The notes: generated from the letters alone by a model not told the origin. DNA of 64,000 bases from Ehretia macrophylla (GCA_037974665.1 CM075767.1:4861501-4925500), one strand, 5' to 3'; shown: positions 25,701-36,485, counted from the stretch's first letter. Translations and numbers: made by a program.

Positions 25701-28700
25701 TGTGTCATTAAACGATTATTGTACACCCCGAAACAAAAAGACTCATCCCAGCGCAAACGCATCTTTCATTCAAAATGCAGCATTCAAGAAAAGGTATGCA
25801 ACCTTATTATTGACAATGGGAGCTGGGAGAATATTGTTTCAAGAGCTTTGGTCTTGAAGCTGCCCACAGAACCTCATCCAACACCGTACGAGATTGGGTG
25901 GGTCAAGAAAGGACCTTCAATAAAGGTCACAGAGGTGTGCAAAGTTCCTATTTCTATCGGAAAATCTGACCAGGATGAAATCATGTGTGACGTAATTGAC
26001 ATGGATGCCTGTCATATTCTACTTGGACGACCGTGGCAATATGACATTAATGCAACTCATCGAGGAAGAACAAATGTCTATTTTTTCTGGTGGGATGGAA
26101 ATAAAATAACAATCCTTCCAACCAACAAAGATCGACCAAAACTTCTAAAGTGGAGGGGAAATCTTTCCCTATTATGGCAGATTCTGCAAATGAATTCCTC
26201 AAAGAATCAAATGAGACCGGAGAAACTTTTGCTCTTGTAGTCAAAGGAGAGGAATCGCATGAAGAAGAAGTCCCAGAGGAGGTACAACACATATTGGAAG
26301 AATTTAAAGAAATTATTCCGGATGAATTACCTGATGGACTTCCACCAATGAGGGCCATCCAGCATCACATTGACTTAGTCCTAGGAGCAAGTTTGCCAAA
26401 TCTACCTCACTACCGGATGAGCCCAAAGAAGAATGAGATACTAAAAGAGAAGGTAGAAGAATTAATGCGCAAGAGGCATATTAGAGAAAGTATGAGTCCG
26501 TGTGCAGTACCAGCTCTGTTAACACCCAAGAAGGATGGAAGCTAGAGAATGTGTGTGGATAGCCAAACCATCAACAAAATCACAATCAGGTATCGTTTCC
26601 CTATACCTCGACTGGAGGATATGTTGGATCAATTACAAGGTCAACAATCTTCTCGAAGATTGACTTGTGCAGCGGCTATCACTAAATTTGTATAAGGCTG
26701 GGAAATGAATGGAAAACTGCTTTCAAAACACGGGAAGGCTTATACGAATGGTTAGTCATGCCATTTGGACTATCCAACACACCAAGTATATTCATGCGTC
26801 TTATGAATCAAGTCCTCAAGCCATTTATCGGAAGGTTTGTTGTGGTTTATTTCGACGACATTTTGATCTATAGCCACAACAAAGAAGAGCATGTGGACCA
26901 CCTGCGTCAGATTATGAAAGTCCTTCAAGACAGCAAGCTATTTGTCAACTTAAAAAAATGCAGCTTTATGACAAATTGCTTAGTTTTCTTGGGCTTCATT
27001 GCAAGTGCTGAAGGAATCCATGTTGATGATGAGAAAGTTTGAGCAATCAGAGACTGGCCGACTTCAAAGACAGTCACTGAAGTCAGAAGCTTTCATGGCT
27101 TAGCTACATTTTACAGGAGGTTCATCAAGAATTTTAACAGTATTGTTGCTCCTATCACTGATTGCTTAAAGAAAGGGAAATTCCAGTGGAGCGAGGCTGC
27201 TGACAAAAGTTTTGCACAAATCAAAGAAAAGTTGACAACTGCACCTGTCTTGGTATTGCCGAATTTCGATAAAGTTTTTGAAGTGGAATGTGATGCAAGT
27301 GGAATTGGCATTGGGGCAGTATTATCTCAAGAAGGCAGACTTGTTGCATTCTACAGCAAAAAGCTTAGCGAGACACGCCAAAAGTGGTCAATCTATGAGA
27401 AGGAGTTATATGTTGTGCTTCAAGCTTTACGACATTGGGAGTATTACTTAATTCCACATGAATTTGTAATATATTTTGATCATGAAGCCTTGAAGCATTT
27501 CAAGAGTCAAAAACATTTGAACAAGATGCATGCAAGGTGAGCTTCGTATATGGAGCAATTTCCTTATGTTATTAAACATAAATCAGGAATTTCCAACCGT
27601 GTTGCCGATGCCTTGAGTAGAAGGGCAACTTTGCTGGTTACTTTAAGTGGCGAAATTGTAGGGTTTGAATGTCTGAAGGATCTCTACCCAGAAGATGAAG
27701 ATTTTAATGAAGTTTGGCATAAACATTTGTCAAAGCAACCAACTGAAGACTTCCACGTCCATGATGATTACCTATTCAAAGGTAACAGACTTTGCATCTC
27801 GAGGACATCTTTAAGGGAGAAATTCATTCGAGACTTGCATGGAGAAGGACTCAGTGGATATCTTGGACGAGATAAAACGATTGCAAGTGTGGAGGAAAGG
27901 TATTTCTGGCCACAAATCAAAAGAGATGTGGGCAAGTTCGTGAGACAATGTCCAATTTGTCAAATTGCAAAGGGCCAGACACAAAACACGGGATTCTATA
28001 TGCCGTTGCTTATACCAGAAGATATTTGGGAAGATTTGTCTATGAATTTCGTCTTGGGATTGCCAAAAACCCAAAGAGGAATAGACTCTGTATTTGTGGT
28101 CGTGGATAGATTTTCAAAGATAGCGCATTTCATCCCTTGCACAAAGACTTCAGATGCAATGCACATTGCAAGACTATTCTTTCAAGAGATTGTGCGACTC
28201 CATGAAGTCCCAAAATCCATCACTTCTGATAGAGATTCTAAATTTCTATCTCACTTCTAGCTCACATTATGGAAGCGCTTCAATGCAAGATTGAAGTTCA
28301 GCAGCACAGCTCATCCTCAAACTGATTGTCAAACCGAGGCAATCAACAGAACCTTGGGAAATTTGATTCGTTGTATTTGCCTAGATAAGCCGAAACAATG
28401 GGATTTTGCACTTGCACAAGCTGAGTTTGCCTATAATAGTGCAATCCACAGCTCAACTGGAGTATCACCATTTTTCATTGTCTACAAGAAGGTACCAAAG
28501 CATGCTCTAAATTTGGTTAAACTGCCGAAATTCTCTGATAAGAGCATTGCAACAAATAAAATGGCGGAACAAGTGCAGTCTATTCAAGAAGAGGTGAAAC
28601 AGAAATTGGAAGCCTCAAATGCCAAATACAAGGCTGTAGCTAATAAACATAAAAGAGTAAAGGTATTTAAAAAAGGGGATATGGTCATGGTCTACTTGAG

Positions 28701-29684
28701 GAAAAAAAGAATTCCAGTGGGTACTTACAACAAGCTGAATCTGAAGAAGTATGGTCCCTACCAAATTTTAAAGAAGATCAATGACAATACTTATGTGGTT
28801 GATCTTCCGGATGATTGGGGAATTTCATCAACCTTCAATGTTGTTGATTTATATGATTACTATCCACAGGAAGGTTCTTTATATCCGGAAATTAACTCGA
28901 GAGCGAGTTTTTCTCAAGTGGAGGAGATTGATGAGGAACATGATTCAAAGGAGTTGATGAAAAAGATTAACAAAATCAAACCCAAAAAGAAGAACAAATA
29001 AATCTTCATATTTTTCTTATGTTATGAATAGTATTATTTTGTTATGAATAGTACCATTTAGTTTGTTTTATCCCACATAGAAAATTTAGCAAATTTTAAG
29101 GCCTAAGAACTCCTATAAATAGATAGCTCCCCAAACTCATTAAACACACCTCAATTAATACAAAACTAGTATTGTATATTTTCTCTCAAACATTCTAGAG
29201 TCGTAATATTTAAAGTTTTCCTTATATCAAGACGTTTTGCTAGAACGAATCTAGTGTTATGCTTCCGTTCTGCGTCAATTTAAGTGTCCACAAGCAAGAT
29301 CAATGTTCTGAACTTAAAGACTAACTCCCAAATTCACTACGCTAAATAGTTAAACTTTATATTATTACCCAAAACCACAACCCTCGAGATAAAAAAAATA
29401 TAATGAAAATGAAAAATCCATAAAATCTAAGAACATTAATAATAATAATAACAACAAGAACTAGAAAGAGAGAAAAGAAAGCTCACAACAGCCGATGAAT
29501 CATCGTCATCGTCCAAGCTATCCTGGGAGACGTCATCAGGTGCTCTATCAACAACGGCATTGTGGGCCCCACCAATGGCATCGGCGGCATTGAGGTCGTG
29601 TATCGACGCGCTTCCGATGTAAGAATTCACCGCCGATGATCTCAAATCATTATAGTGATCCACCACCGGAATCCTACTCTCCAT
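13686..29684 (-). CDS. Conserved plant protein with C-terminal double-CxxC zinc ribbon, 8 exons, 457 aa
   Basis: This is the one clear host gene. Coding exons on the minus strand are 29684-29487, 23188-23065, 22920-22579, 22111-21949, 16984-16861, 16766-16701, 15136-14882 and 13787-13686. All introns are GT-AG, phases agree at every junction, and the total is 1374 nt (457 codons plus TGA). I recognise no named function. What is visible: residues 1-66 end in an acidic Ser/Asp run; about 108-221 form a likely helical domain starting [20 protein letters not shown]; about 222-317 hold [19 protein letters not shown] and [17 protein letters not shown]; 340-424 are Gln/His-rich (15 Q and 14 H in 85), suggesting a disordered or nuclear-type tail; the end is a CDEC...CSEC pair (C-x2-C-x11-C-x2-C), probably zinc binding. 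The start is the ATG of exon 1, preceded by a GAA-rich leader. Introns 1 and 4 are swollen by retrotransposons. It appears intact. Confidence 0.92.
13788..14881 (-). other. Host gene intron 7
   Basis: 1094-bp GT-AG intron, AT-rich. No mobile element or small RNA recognised in it. Confidence 0.8.
14882..15136 (-). CDS. Host gene exon 7 (Gln/His-rich)
   Basis: Acceptor CTGAAG; encodes a Gln/His-rich segment from [18 protein letters not shown] to [15 protein letters not shown]; donor GTGAGG. 255 nt, phase 0 at both ends. An acceptor 6 bases further in (CCACAG) is also possible and would drop two residues. Confidence 0.86.
15137..16700 (-). other. Host gene intron 6
   Basis: 1564-bp GT-AG intron. 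Frames inside it on both strands (15151-15498, 15790-16080, 15957-16217) are not supported by any domain and are treated as chance. Confidence 0.78.
16701..16766 (-). CDS. Host gene exon 6
   Basis: 66-nt exon: acceptor GTTTCAG, residues [20 protein letters not shown] then ND, donor GTAAGT. Phase 0 at both ends. Confidence 0.88.
16861..16984 (-). CDS. Host gene exon 5
   Basis: Acceptor TATATAG; encodes [20 protein letters not shown] and [19 protein letters not shown]; donor GTAGTT. 124 nt, completing the split Trp codon from exon 4 and ending in phase 0. Confidence 0.9.
20714..20739 (+). other. LTR hairpin A (loop CTACTTC)
   Basis: GAGGTCAAC pairs with GTTGATCCTC (one bulged base) around the 7-base loop CTACTTC. 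It is the first of a set of hairpins with a near-constant loop and varying stems found in several gypsy LTRs in this window. Confidence 0.6.
21189..21208 (+). other. LTR hairpin B (TGGGCAAC/GTTGCTCA)
   Basis: An 8-bp stem with a 4-base loop, about 25 bases before a TTTCAG. Positionally equivalent hairpins with different inner stems occur at 54835, 57975 and 62754. Confidence 0.6.
21949..22111 (-). CDS. Host gene exon 4
   Basis: Acceptor TATACAG; encodes [37 protein letters not shown] and DDAEW; strong donor GTAAGT. 163 nt. The following intron 4 carries the solo LTR 19323-21818. Confidence 0.92.
22579..22920 (-). CDS. Host gene exon 3
   Basis: Acceptor ends AACTAG; the exon encodes [19 protein letters not shown]..., then [20 protein letters not shown] and [20 protein letters not shown]; donor GTATCA. 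342 nt. The sequence looks like an alpha-helical conserved domain. Confidence 0.92.
23065..23188 (-). CDS. Host gene exon 2
   Basis: Acceptor TTTCAG precedes [20 protein letters not shown]; the donor is GTGATT after a TMDG-type end. 124 nt, leaving one base of codon 108. It is Ser-rich. Confidence 0.88.
23793..24142 (+). repeat. 5' LTR of chromovirus 23793-29277
   Basis: TG...CA ends, 350 bp. The inner edge is followed by TTGGCACCAGAGCC, a primer-binding-site-like sequence close to the initiator Met type. It starts with a copy of the pol C-terminal coding tail because the LTR overlaps pol. Confidence 0.93.
24195..24320 (+). repeat. Two-copy tandem repeat in the element leader
   Basis: A unit of about 59 bases beginning ATTGAG(C/T)CGTATGCTC occurs at 24195 and again 67 bases downstream at 24262, with few differences. 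It lies between the 5' LTR and gag. Confidence 0.85.
24356..25740 (+). mobile_element. Chromovirus gag region
   Basis: Capsid-type sequence with the fold motif [20 protein letters not shown] and a CCHC zinc knuckle [14 protein letters not shown] near 25540. It directly precedes the protease of the same element. Confidence 0.88.
25741..28998 (+). mobile_element. Chromovirus pol region (PR-RT-RH-INT)
   Basis: Order seen: protease-like segment ending [12 protein letters not shown] with [20 protein letters not shown] and YFDDILIYS; RNase H with [18 protein letters not shown]; integrase HHCC region ending [11 protein letters not shown]; catalytic core [15 protein letters not shown] and [16 protein letters not shown]. 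It ends after [11 protein letters not shown] in a Lys-rich tail [13 protein letters not shown] encoded inside the 3' LTR. Integrase after RT makes it Ty3/gypsy. The tail is in the place of the CR motif of CRM elements. Confidence 0.9.
28929..29277 (+). repeat. 3' LTR of chromovirus 23793-29277
   Basis: 349 bp, TG...CA ends, pair of 23793-24142. A short purine-rich stretch GTGGAGGAGA just upstream is the likely polypurine tract. The pol frame continues into the LTR for about 23 codons. Confidence 0.93.
29487..29684 (-). CDS. Host gene exon 1 (codons 1-66)
   Basis: Starts [19 protein letters not shown] and ends in [12 protein letters not shown] with donor GTGAGC right after it. Phase 0. An in-frame continuation past the donor soon becomes a Ser/Cys/Tyr low-complexity run, supporting the splice. 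Confidence 0.88.
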
Positions 29685-29742
29685 TTCTTACTTTCAAAAT
29701 TTTATTCGCCCTCCAAAATTACACACCACCACCCCTCACTAT

Positions 29743-29774
29743 TCTTCTTCTTCTTCTTCTTCTTCTTCTTCTTC
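29743..29774 (-). repeat. (GAA)n microsatellite in the host gene leader
   Basis: Uninterrupted TTC repeat on the plus strand (GAA on the sense strand), about 60-90 bases before the start codon. GAA repeats are common in plant 5' leaders. The transcription start is not identifiable. Confidence 0.85.
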
Positions 29775-30890
29775 GTCTGTTTCTGTTATAACTAGAAGCT
29801 TTATTTTCTGCAAAGCAAAAACACCGTTTGGAAGCCATGAACTGTGTGTGTCAGTGCGTGTGTTTAGAAGCTTTATAAGTATGCATGTGTTTGTTGTGTG
29901 TGAATCAGTGAATGTATCCGAGGCTAAAGAGGTACCTGAGATACAGATAGTGAGGAAGCACAGTCCGAACCTGCCCCGCTATTCGAGCGTCAGCTCCCAA
30001 GCCGGCAGGTTAGGTTTTAAGATATGCGATTCTATTTTTGGGAAATTGCGCAAATGTCTAAAATTTTAAATTCAAAGATTCCACAATTTAATCATTATTA
30101 TTTTAAAAAAAATATTAATTTAATCTCTAATATTTTCATATAAAATTTAAATAAGTCCTTAATATTTTTTTTAAAAAAATTGGACTAAATTTAAATTTTT
30201 AAAAATTAATAAATAATAAATTGACTAATTCTAAATAATATAGATAAATTTAAAATATTTTGGACAATAATAGACACTAAATTTATTAATTTTAAATAAT
30301 AAAAATGAATTTAAAATTTTTTAAAAAATAATAAGAGTTATTTATACAATTTTTTCTTCCATTTTTTTTTTATAGTGTATCATTAGGTAGGAGTGGGTGC
30401 ATTATGAAATGTTTTCTTGAGATTATGATGTCATTATGGGTGGTCTTGGTAAATCAAATGAAATTAGTTACTTTTGAAAGAATTCTCAACTCACACTATT
30501 TTTCCTTTTCTAAATCAGAAAATACCATTTAGGTCTTGAAAATTAGGCAAATATCAAATTAATCAATAAAAAATTGTAAATCTACTTATAAATTTCTCTA
30601 ACCTAACACCATTAGACATTTTTAACAATGAAAATGTAAGAAGACAACTGTACCCATAAACAAAAAAAAAAAATCCAACCAACCAGATGTGGCCTTATAC
30701 GGTTGTTGGGCTCATTTGTTTGATTGTTGTGGGTGGTGTTTTACTGCCTTGGTTGGGTTTGTTTTGCCTTGTTGCCATCCTTTGGAAGCTTTTTGTGTTT
30801 GTACAAACTCATTGTATTCTTTTTTATTTAGGAATGTACAATTTTGGTTACTTTGTAAATAAAAAATAAAAAAAACACATTATGTGGCTT
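29775..30890. other. Upstream flank of the host gene, AT-rich
   Basis: It must contain the promoter of the minus-strand host gene, but I see no clear TATA box at a convincing place. From 30060 to 30350 it is extremely AT-rich with runs of A and T. At 30670-30870 a T/G-rich stretch ends in an A-rich tail, which might be a decayed LINE or retrocopy 3' end. The small frames at 29848-30069 and 30687-30869 have no recognisable domain. Confidence 0.5.
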
Positions 30891-31430
30891 GCCTGGGAAA
30901 ATAAGCAATAGTTATTGCACCTCACATGGCACGAAATATTGGGCCAAGGAAACAAGCCAAAGTAATAAAGAAATTCGGTTAGAGTAATAGGCCAAGCCCA
31001 TCGCAGAATAAAGGCCCAAGATACTCAGCCCAATGTGGTCCAAGCCTTGCCCAACAGGCACTGACCCAATCAACCAAATGTCAACTAACTCTTCAAAAAT
31101 CATAGGTCACAATTCACTCCAAAATCTATGGGTTAATATCTCTACTAAGGTGCAAGTATATTCTACAAAATCGGAGCTCCCTATAATGGGTATAAACCTT
31201 CTAATTATAAATACATGAGTTTACTAGTTCAAAATGATAAATGATTCTTACTCACTATTTGCTATTTGTTCATTTGTTTTTACATAAACACTCTTTGATC
31301 CTCATAACTGACTTAAATATAGAAAAAAAACCTCAAACCTATTTTGTTTTATAGGTCTGGAGACCAACGAAATTATGAAATCCAAGTCTGGTTTATCGTT
31401 CGAGACCAACCAAGTTAACTATCCATAACA
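30890..31430 (+). mobile_element. Tat-like gypsy LTR remnant
   Basis: It shares the late-LTR block with the Tat-like LTR at 32.3-32.8 kb: a TATAAATACA-like box near 31207, TTCTCACTA-like motifs and TGATCCTCATAACTGACTTAA near 31299 (compare 32670). Ends are not clear and no internal region follows. Confidence 0.5.
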
Positions 31431-31863
31431 ACACCTAACTGATAGATACACGCAACATCGAACTCAAAACACACACACGACAACAGTGATTCTACACACA
31501 TACACAAAGCTCGCTTACACTTATACACCTGCATGATCAAGTTGACCCTCAACAAAGGAAGCTCGCTAGATGTAATTCTAGCTCTTATACAGCCGATCAC
31601 TATAGAAGCTTGTTGGATCCCTAAACGTAGTTTTTTTTTGGGTCAAACCAAAACGTAGTTGAAAACATTTTTTTTTTCAATTGTTCTATATCATATTCAT
31701 ATATAGCTAGGAAAAAGCTGCTCGTGCGTAAATGTGTATTATATGTTATCGCATGTGCAATTTATTATGTACCGTTTAATATTTTAGTTTAATCTTTGGT
31801 CATATTATGCGTCAATCATCATGGCTAAATTTTGTGCAAAATGAAACTTTGTAAACAGTTACA
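31431..31863. other. Unassigned intergenic stretch
   Basis: No gene or element end recognised. The sequence has AC-rich and T-rich patches. Confidence 0.4.
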
Positions 31864-32252
31864 CCTTGTTTGGATTGTACGAGGGAAAGGAAAATCAAGT
31901 AAAATAGAGGGGAAAAAATAAAGGAACGAAAAGGAAAGGAAAGAGATTTTACTTGTTTGAATTGCAATAAATTAGTAAGGGAAAGGAAGTGATTTTATGA
32001 TTTTATTTGGATTGAAGAAGTAAAGGAAAGGAAATGATAATTTTAAATAAAAAATTATTGAAGTGCTTTTTTTATTTTCATAGCTAAGAGATAAGTAGGG
32101 GTAAGAGACGTTTTTTATAACTTTACTTTCCTTTCCCTACAAAAAAATTTCAATTTAAAAGGATTGTAAAATCTTTCTTATTAAAGGAAATTATGGAATT
32201 TTAGAACCCCTCCATAATTCTTTCCTCATTTGAAATTCCAATCCAAACAAGG
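31864..32252. mobile_element. MITE (non-autonomous DNA transposon), about 389 bp
   Basis: A 14-bp perfect terminal inverted repeat CCTTGTTTGGATTG lies at 31864 with its complement ending at 32252. The inside is AT-rich with GGAAAGGAAA runs on one side and TTTCCTTTCC on the other, as in fold-back MITEs. No coding capacity. A clear target duplication was not found, so the superfamily (hAT or Mutator-like) stays open. Confidence 0.8.
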
Positions 32253-32279
32253 GGAGGGATTCATTATTCCATTCCTACC

Positions 32280-32814
32280 TAATAGGCTATAAAATGCAGC
32301 CCAAACCAATAAACAAGGCCAACAACTATAATCAGGGGCTGAATTGAATAACTTGTCTCAAATATGATCGGATCGTGACCCAACTAGGAGACTAAGTCAA
32401 AACAAGCTAAGATATTATTGACTAAGTCAAGGGAAGTCACAACTAACTGAACTAACTTAGGTAAACATGCTCTTAGGGGCTCAGAAACTATGGGGAACAA
32501 CACCTACATCTATCATGGGTCAATCCCACTTCTCACTCAATAGAATTACAAGTACAACCTTGCCTATAAAAAGGTTTAGCAACATCCAAAGGGGGTATCA
32601 AATTCTCACTAAGTAATTAATCCTATTACATTGCCTTTTTAAACTCTACCCGAGCTTTCTTGTCCTCATAACTGACTTAAGCATTAGAGAAGGACCCTAG
32701 GCACCGCCTAGCCCATTAGTTTTGCAAGTAATCTAGCTAGAATTCTCAATTGTTAGGCACGAATAAGGAGTTTCAACCCAATCCTTGAGGCCCATCTCAA
32801 ATCCGACCTTAACA
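32280..32814 (+). repeat. Tat-like gypsy 5' LTR, left end uncertain
   Basis: Ends in CA at 32814, followed by GTTTAGCGTCGTTTGTAGGA. That is a drifted form of the TTGGCGCCGTCTGTGGGA type primer site that follows Tat and Athila LTRs. A TATAAAAAGG box lies near 32564. The MITE at 31864 may have entered this LTR. Confidence 0.6.
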
Positions 32815-34774
32815 GTTTAGCGTCGTTTGTAGGAACGACTTGGTCATCCCATTGAGTAACCAACATGGTACACACAAGGAGTCAGGCTACAAGTGACATT
32901 TGGCCTACTTAGGATGAACAGAACCTCCACGAGTAGGAAATCCAGCTCTGTCAGTGTTTGCTCATCCATCACTACCTGTAGCCACCACAAACATTCCTGT
33001 AGTGACTACTGTAACAATAGCTACGCCAACAATGGTCATACTACTGGCCTCGTCGTCTAAGGTAGTAGATATGTCGACCTTGGTACAGATGTTCTATAGC
33101 TTACAATGAGCAATGAACCAGTTCATGGAAACCTAATGCTTTATTACAACCCCAGGAATAGCTCTAGGTTAACCCCTAATGATTCCCCTGCCTCACAACC
33201 CATCTAAGCAAGGAGGTCGACCTCCAGCCTCCAAACAACAGAATACTAGAGCCAGGTTATAGGCGGCAAGGTTGGAAGGACCTGAAGCTTCACAAGTACG
33301 TTAGGAGCATCGTCGCTGAGGGAACCGATCTCTCTCAAGAGAGATTCAAGAAGAACCAATTCCGAAAGGGTATCCCAACTCTGCCTACCTATGACAGGAC
33401 AATAGATCCTAAAGATCCTTTTCAGATCTTTGATCATCTTATGAACTTCTACGATGTGTCTGACCTAGTTAAGTGTAAGATTTTTCCCATTACCCTAGTT
33501 AGTGCAACTCGCAGATGGTTCTCAAAGCTGCCAATCGGATCTATAAGGAGTTATGAGCAATTATCCAATGAGTTCTTGAACCGCGTTGCCTGTAGCAGGC
33601 TGTACTTCAAGCTCATGGCTTCCTTGCTGAACATCAAGCAACAAAAGGGAGAAACCCTCTAGGAATACACAGATGTTTAATCAAGCAACTCTCGATGTGC
33701 CAGGCATACAACAATCCGTTGTTTTAGTAGTCTTTACGCAAGGTTTGAAGTCGCAGTCCTTCGAGGACTCGCTAGCTTGGAAAGCCCCGCAGACCCTCTC
33801 AAAGTTAATGGGCAGAGCAAAAAAATACACACACTCAAAAGAAGTGACATTGGCCAAACGGAAGAAGTAAAGGGACTTTGGAAGACACAACCCTAGGAGG
33901 GATAAAGACCTCAGAGCTGACAAAAAGAAAGGGTCATCAAAAAAGTAGGAAAGCACGGGGCAAAGGGATATATAAAGAATATACCTAGCTGAATGCCCCT
34001 AGAGCTGAGATCCTATATGGGATTCGTGGAAAGAAAACCTAAAATGGCCCAATAAGATGATCGGTAACCTAGACAAGAGGAGCAAAGATAAATATTGCAA
34101 GGCCTATGACGATCACGGTCATGACATCGAAGAATACAAATAGCTAAGGGATGAGATCGAGTCCTTGGTCAAAATAGGAAGACTCGTCGACTTCCTAATC
34201 AAAGAACGTAGAGGTTGAAGGGAGTAGGAACCTTAACGAGATCGAGATTGGAGCCATAGGATTGGGCAACCGAATAGGCATGTAAGAGTTGTAGATACCA
34301 TAGCAGGGGTCCTGCGGCAAGAGGTGAATCGAGGATAGGAAAGAAATCTTACCAAAGGTCAGGAAGAAGTGAATCCATCACCACCAAACCTGAGAAGGAA
34401 GAACAGATAATCTTTACATCGGAGGACTTGTAGGACTCATCATCCTACATGATGATCTATTGACCCGATAACAATTGCTAATTTGTTTATGAAGAGGATA
34501 ATGGTTGACACAAATAGCTTGACAGAAATGTTGTTCCAGAATGCCTTTTTCAAGCTCGGTATCAACCGTAACAATCTAATGCCCATGAGAGGGACCCTAT
34601 CCAAATTCATATGAGAGTCTTTTCAAGTAGAATGCATCATCAATCCACCTTTAATGTTGGGGAGAAGCGAGAAGAAGGTTACAACCATATGGGATTTTAT
34701 TTTGATGGATTACAAGTCCACCTATAACAGAATCATGGGACGAGTATAAAGGTGCATGCTACCTAGATATACTA
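32815..34774 (+). mobile_element. Tat-like gypsy gag and protease relic
   Basis: The plus strand shows Tat/Ogre-type gag: DPFQIFDHLMNFYDVSD, ATRRWFSKLPIGSIRSYEQL, NEFLNRV and LLNIKQQKGETL, around 33410-33660. Towards 34560-34740 there is a protease-side segment with an MDYKSTYNRIMGR motif comparable to the YNAILGR motif of gypsy proteases. Many breaks; ancient. It stops at the LTR that begins at 34775. Confidence 0.75.
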
Positions 34775-36485
34775 TGGTGTTTAAAAAATTTTAAAGCATA
34801 TAAACGCAGCGAAAACTTGATAGCATGCTTATCTAGGATCAAACCACAAGTTCTAAGATGAATAATTGCAATAACACTAAGAAAATGTGTAAGAACAATT
34901 CATAAAGAATAAATTCCAGCAAGAGATAGTTTTGTTACCTTGACTCGTGAGCTTAAAAATCTTAATGAAAAACACAAAACTTGATCACCATTTTGCTCCT
35001 TGAAGATCTACGCATCTAGGAGCTCTTGAAAGCTTTTGATCTTCTCCTCTATGACCTTCTTTCTTCTCTTAGATGATGAAAAATTGTGGGATTCTTCCTC
35101 TTGTATTTTCTTATTAATTCTCATGTGAGAGGGAGAGAGAGAGAGAGAGTTTTCTTCCTCTTCTTCTTGCTCCTACTCGTGTAGGTGATTTGCAATGAGG
35201 AGGTGAATAAGACCTCTATTTATAGATATGGAATAGCCTTAGTAGTCAATCCAAGCTAAACTATGATTTGGATTCTTAGCCCATAAGCCAATCCTATGTA
35301 CCTTTGGACTAGGCTAACCCAATAGCATATTTAATAAAACTACTACCTCTCCTATCTCTCTTTGGATCTCATGTGTGGATCATGCCTAGTAGGCTAGGCA
35401 TGTGGCTTTGTCCATTATGCTTAGTCCATGTATTATTTTGCTAAATTAATTAATTTTTAGTTTCCACATTATCCATAACTAATCCAAATAGGATATTCGC
35501 CTAAAAGGGATACTAAGTTGCAATTGGATACTTTAATTTAGCAACTCTAAATATAATAAGCATCTAGGAAACTATAACATATATCTAAAAGGAAATAGGC
35601 TAGAAGAGGGACCAAAAGATATAAACAACTTGGCAATTGAAAAGACCAAAATGCCCCTGCTAAACCCTATAGCACATTTAGGCTCTTCAACTTGACTTAT
35701 TCCACTAAAAAGTCATGGTTGTACTCCAAGATGTTTACTGCTAAATGCAAAAGCTCGTCATACTAAGTATAGCCTTTGTCTATGTCCTACTAAACAAAAT
35801 GACCATAATATCCCTCCATATAATACTCAAACAAGAAAGACTTTTCATGTACTATCTCTTTCTTGATTGCATCTTCTCCTTGAGACATCTAAATCATTTA
35901 AGTAACCATCCATTGGATAAATAACACTTGATCTAGGGAGTGATCCCCAAGCCAAATAACTGACATACTCCCAGAGTACATCATTGAGCTCAGATTAGGA
36001 CAATCTATTGGATAATCACAAGGAAGCAATCATTCTGTGACGCGACGACATGGATTATCTATTGCATACGCACGTCCTAACTAGTCAAACCCATACGCCC
36101 AACACACAGAGTTGTTGACCTATAACTGAGGTCTCACCCATAGTACATCAAAGCACATGAACCTAATTTCGTCAATTCATCCATATATGCTCAAGATTTA
36201 GAGTACTGATCACTTAGTAGTATAAAGTATGTATTGATCTCTATCTTCGATAATACCTCTTAGAGAGATCATACCTAAGTAGTCCGTTCAATGTGTGACA
36301 CATACACTAGTAAGGCTTAGTCCGAAAACCTAACAACGACCAAGGTAGGTCACGTTTCACATGAGACTAACTCACTAAAACCTAGACCTTGATGAAGTGC
36401 CCAACTCTATCAATCGGTTATGAATTGATTTTAGAACCATGTGTCTATGACTTAGACCTTCTGTGCTCGGACACCGTGTACCTAA
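34775..36485 (-). mobile_element. Long LTR, minus strand, inserted in the Tat relic
   Basis: The left edge TGGTGTTTAAAAAATTTTAA abuts Tat coding sequence at 34774. The start region resembles the layout of the LTR at 3479 (a GCAGCGAAAAC motif comparable with GCGTAGTGGAAAC). A GA microsatellite lies near 35128-35145. No coding sequence. The right edge is set by the gypsy LTR that seems to begin at 36486, so its true end is not seen. Confidence 0.55.

Larger units (their letters stand above)
23793..29277 (+). mobile_element. Ty3/gypsy chromovirus, CRM-like, with both LTRs
   Basis: 5' LTR 23793-24142 (350 bp) and 3' LTR 28929-29277 (349 bp), flanked by duplication ATTTA (23788-23792 and 29278-29282). 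Between them lie gag with a zinc knuckle, protease, RT, RNase H and integrase, in gypsy order. The last coding bases of pol lie inside the 3' LTR, a layout known from the CRM (centromeric) chromovirus lineage; the short LTRs fit too. The LTRs differ at about 7% of positions, suggesting an age of a few My under usual plant rates. The body has several breaks. It lies in intron 1 of the host gene, antisense to it. Confidence 0.93.
23189..29486 (-). other. Host gene intron 1 with nested chromovirus
   Basis: 6298-bp intron. Removing the element 23793-29277 and one copy of its ATTTA duplication leaves about 0.8 kb. The splice donor and acceptor are canonical and distant from the insertion. Confidence 0.85.

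Noticed and set aside
29848-30069. 73-codon frame divergent from the host gene
   Set aside because: No domain or known motif, and it lies where the host gene promoter must be.
30687-30869. Hydrophobic 60-codon frame, possible small membrane protein
   Set aside because: It lies in T/G-rich sequence leading into an A-rich tail and has no recognisable domain. More likely a decayed retroelement 3' end or chance.
32815-34774. Idea that the gag-like frames near 33.4-33.9 kb are a host gene
   Set aside because: The motifs and the upstream primer-site-like sequence mark a Tat-like relic.
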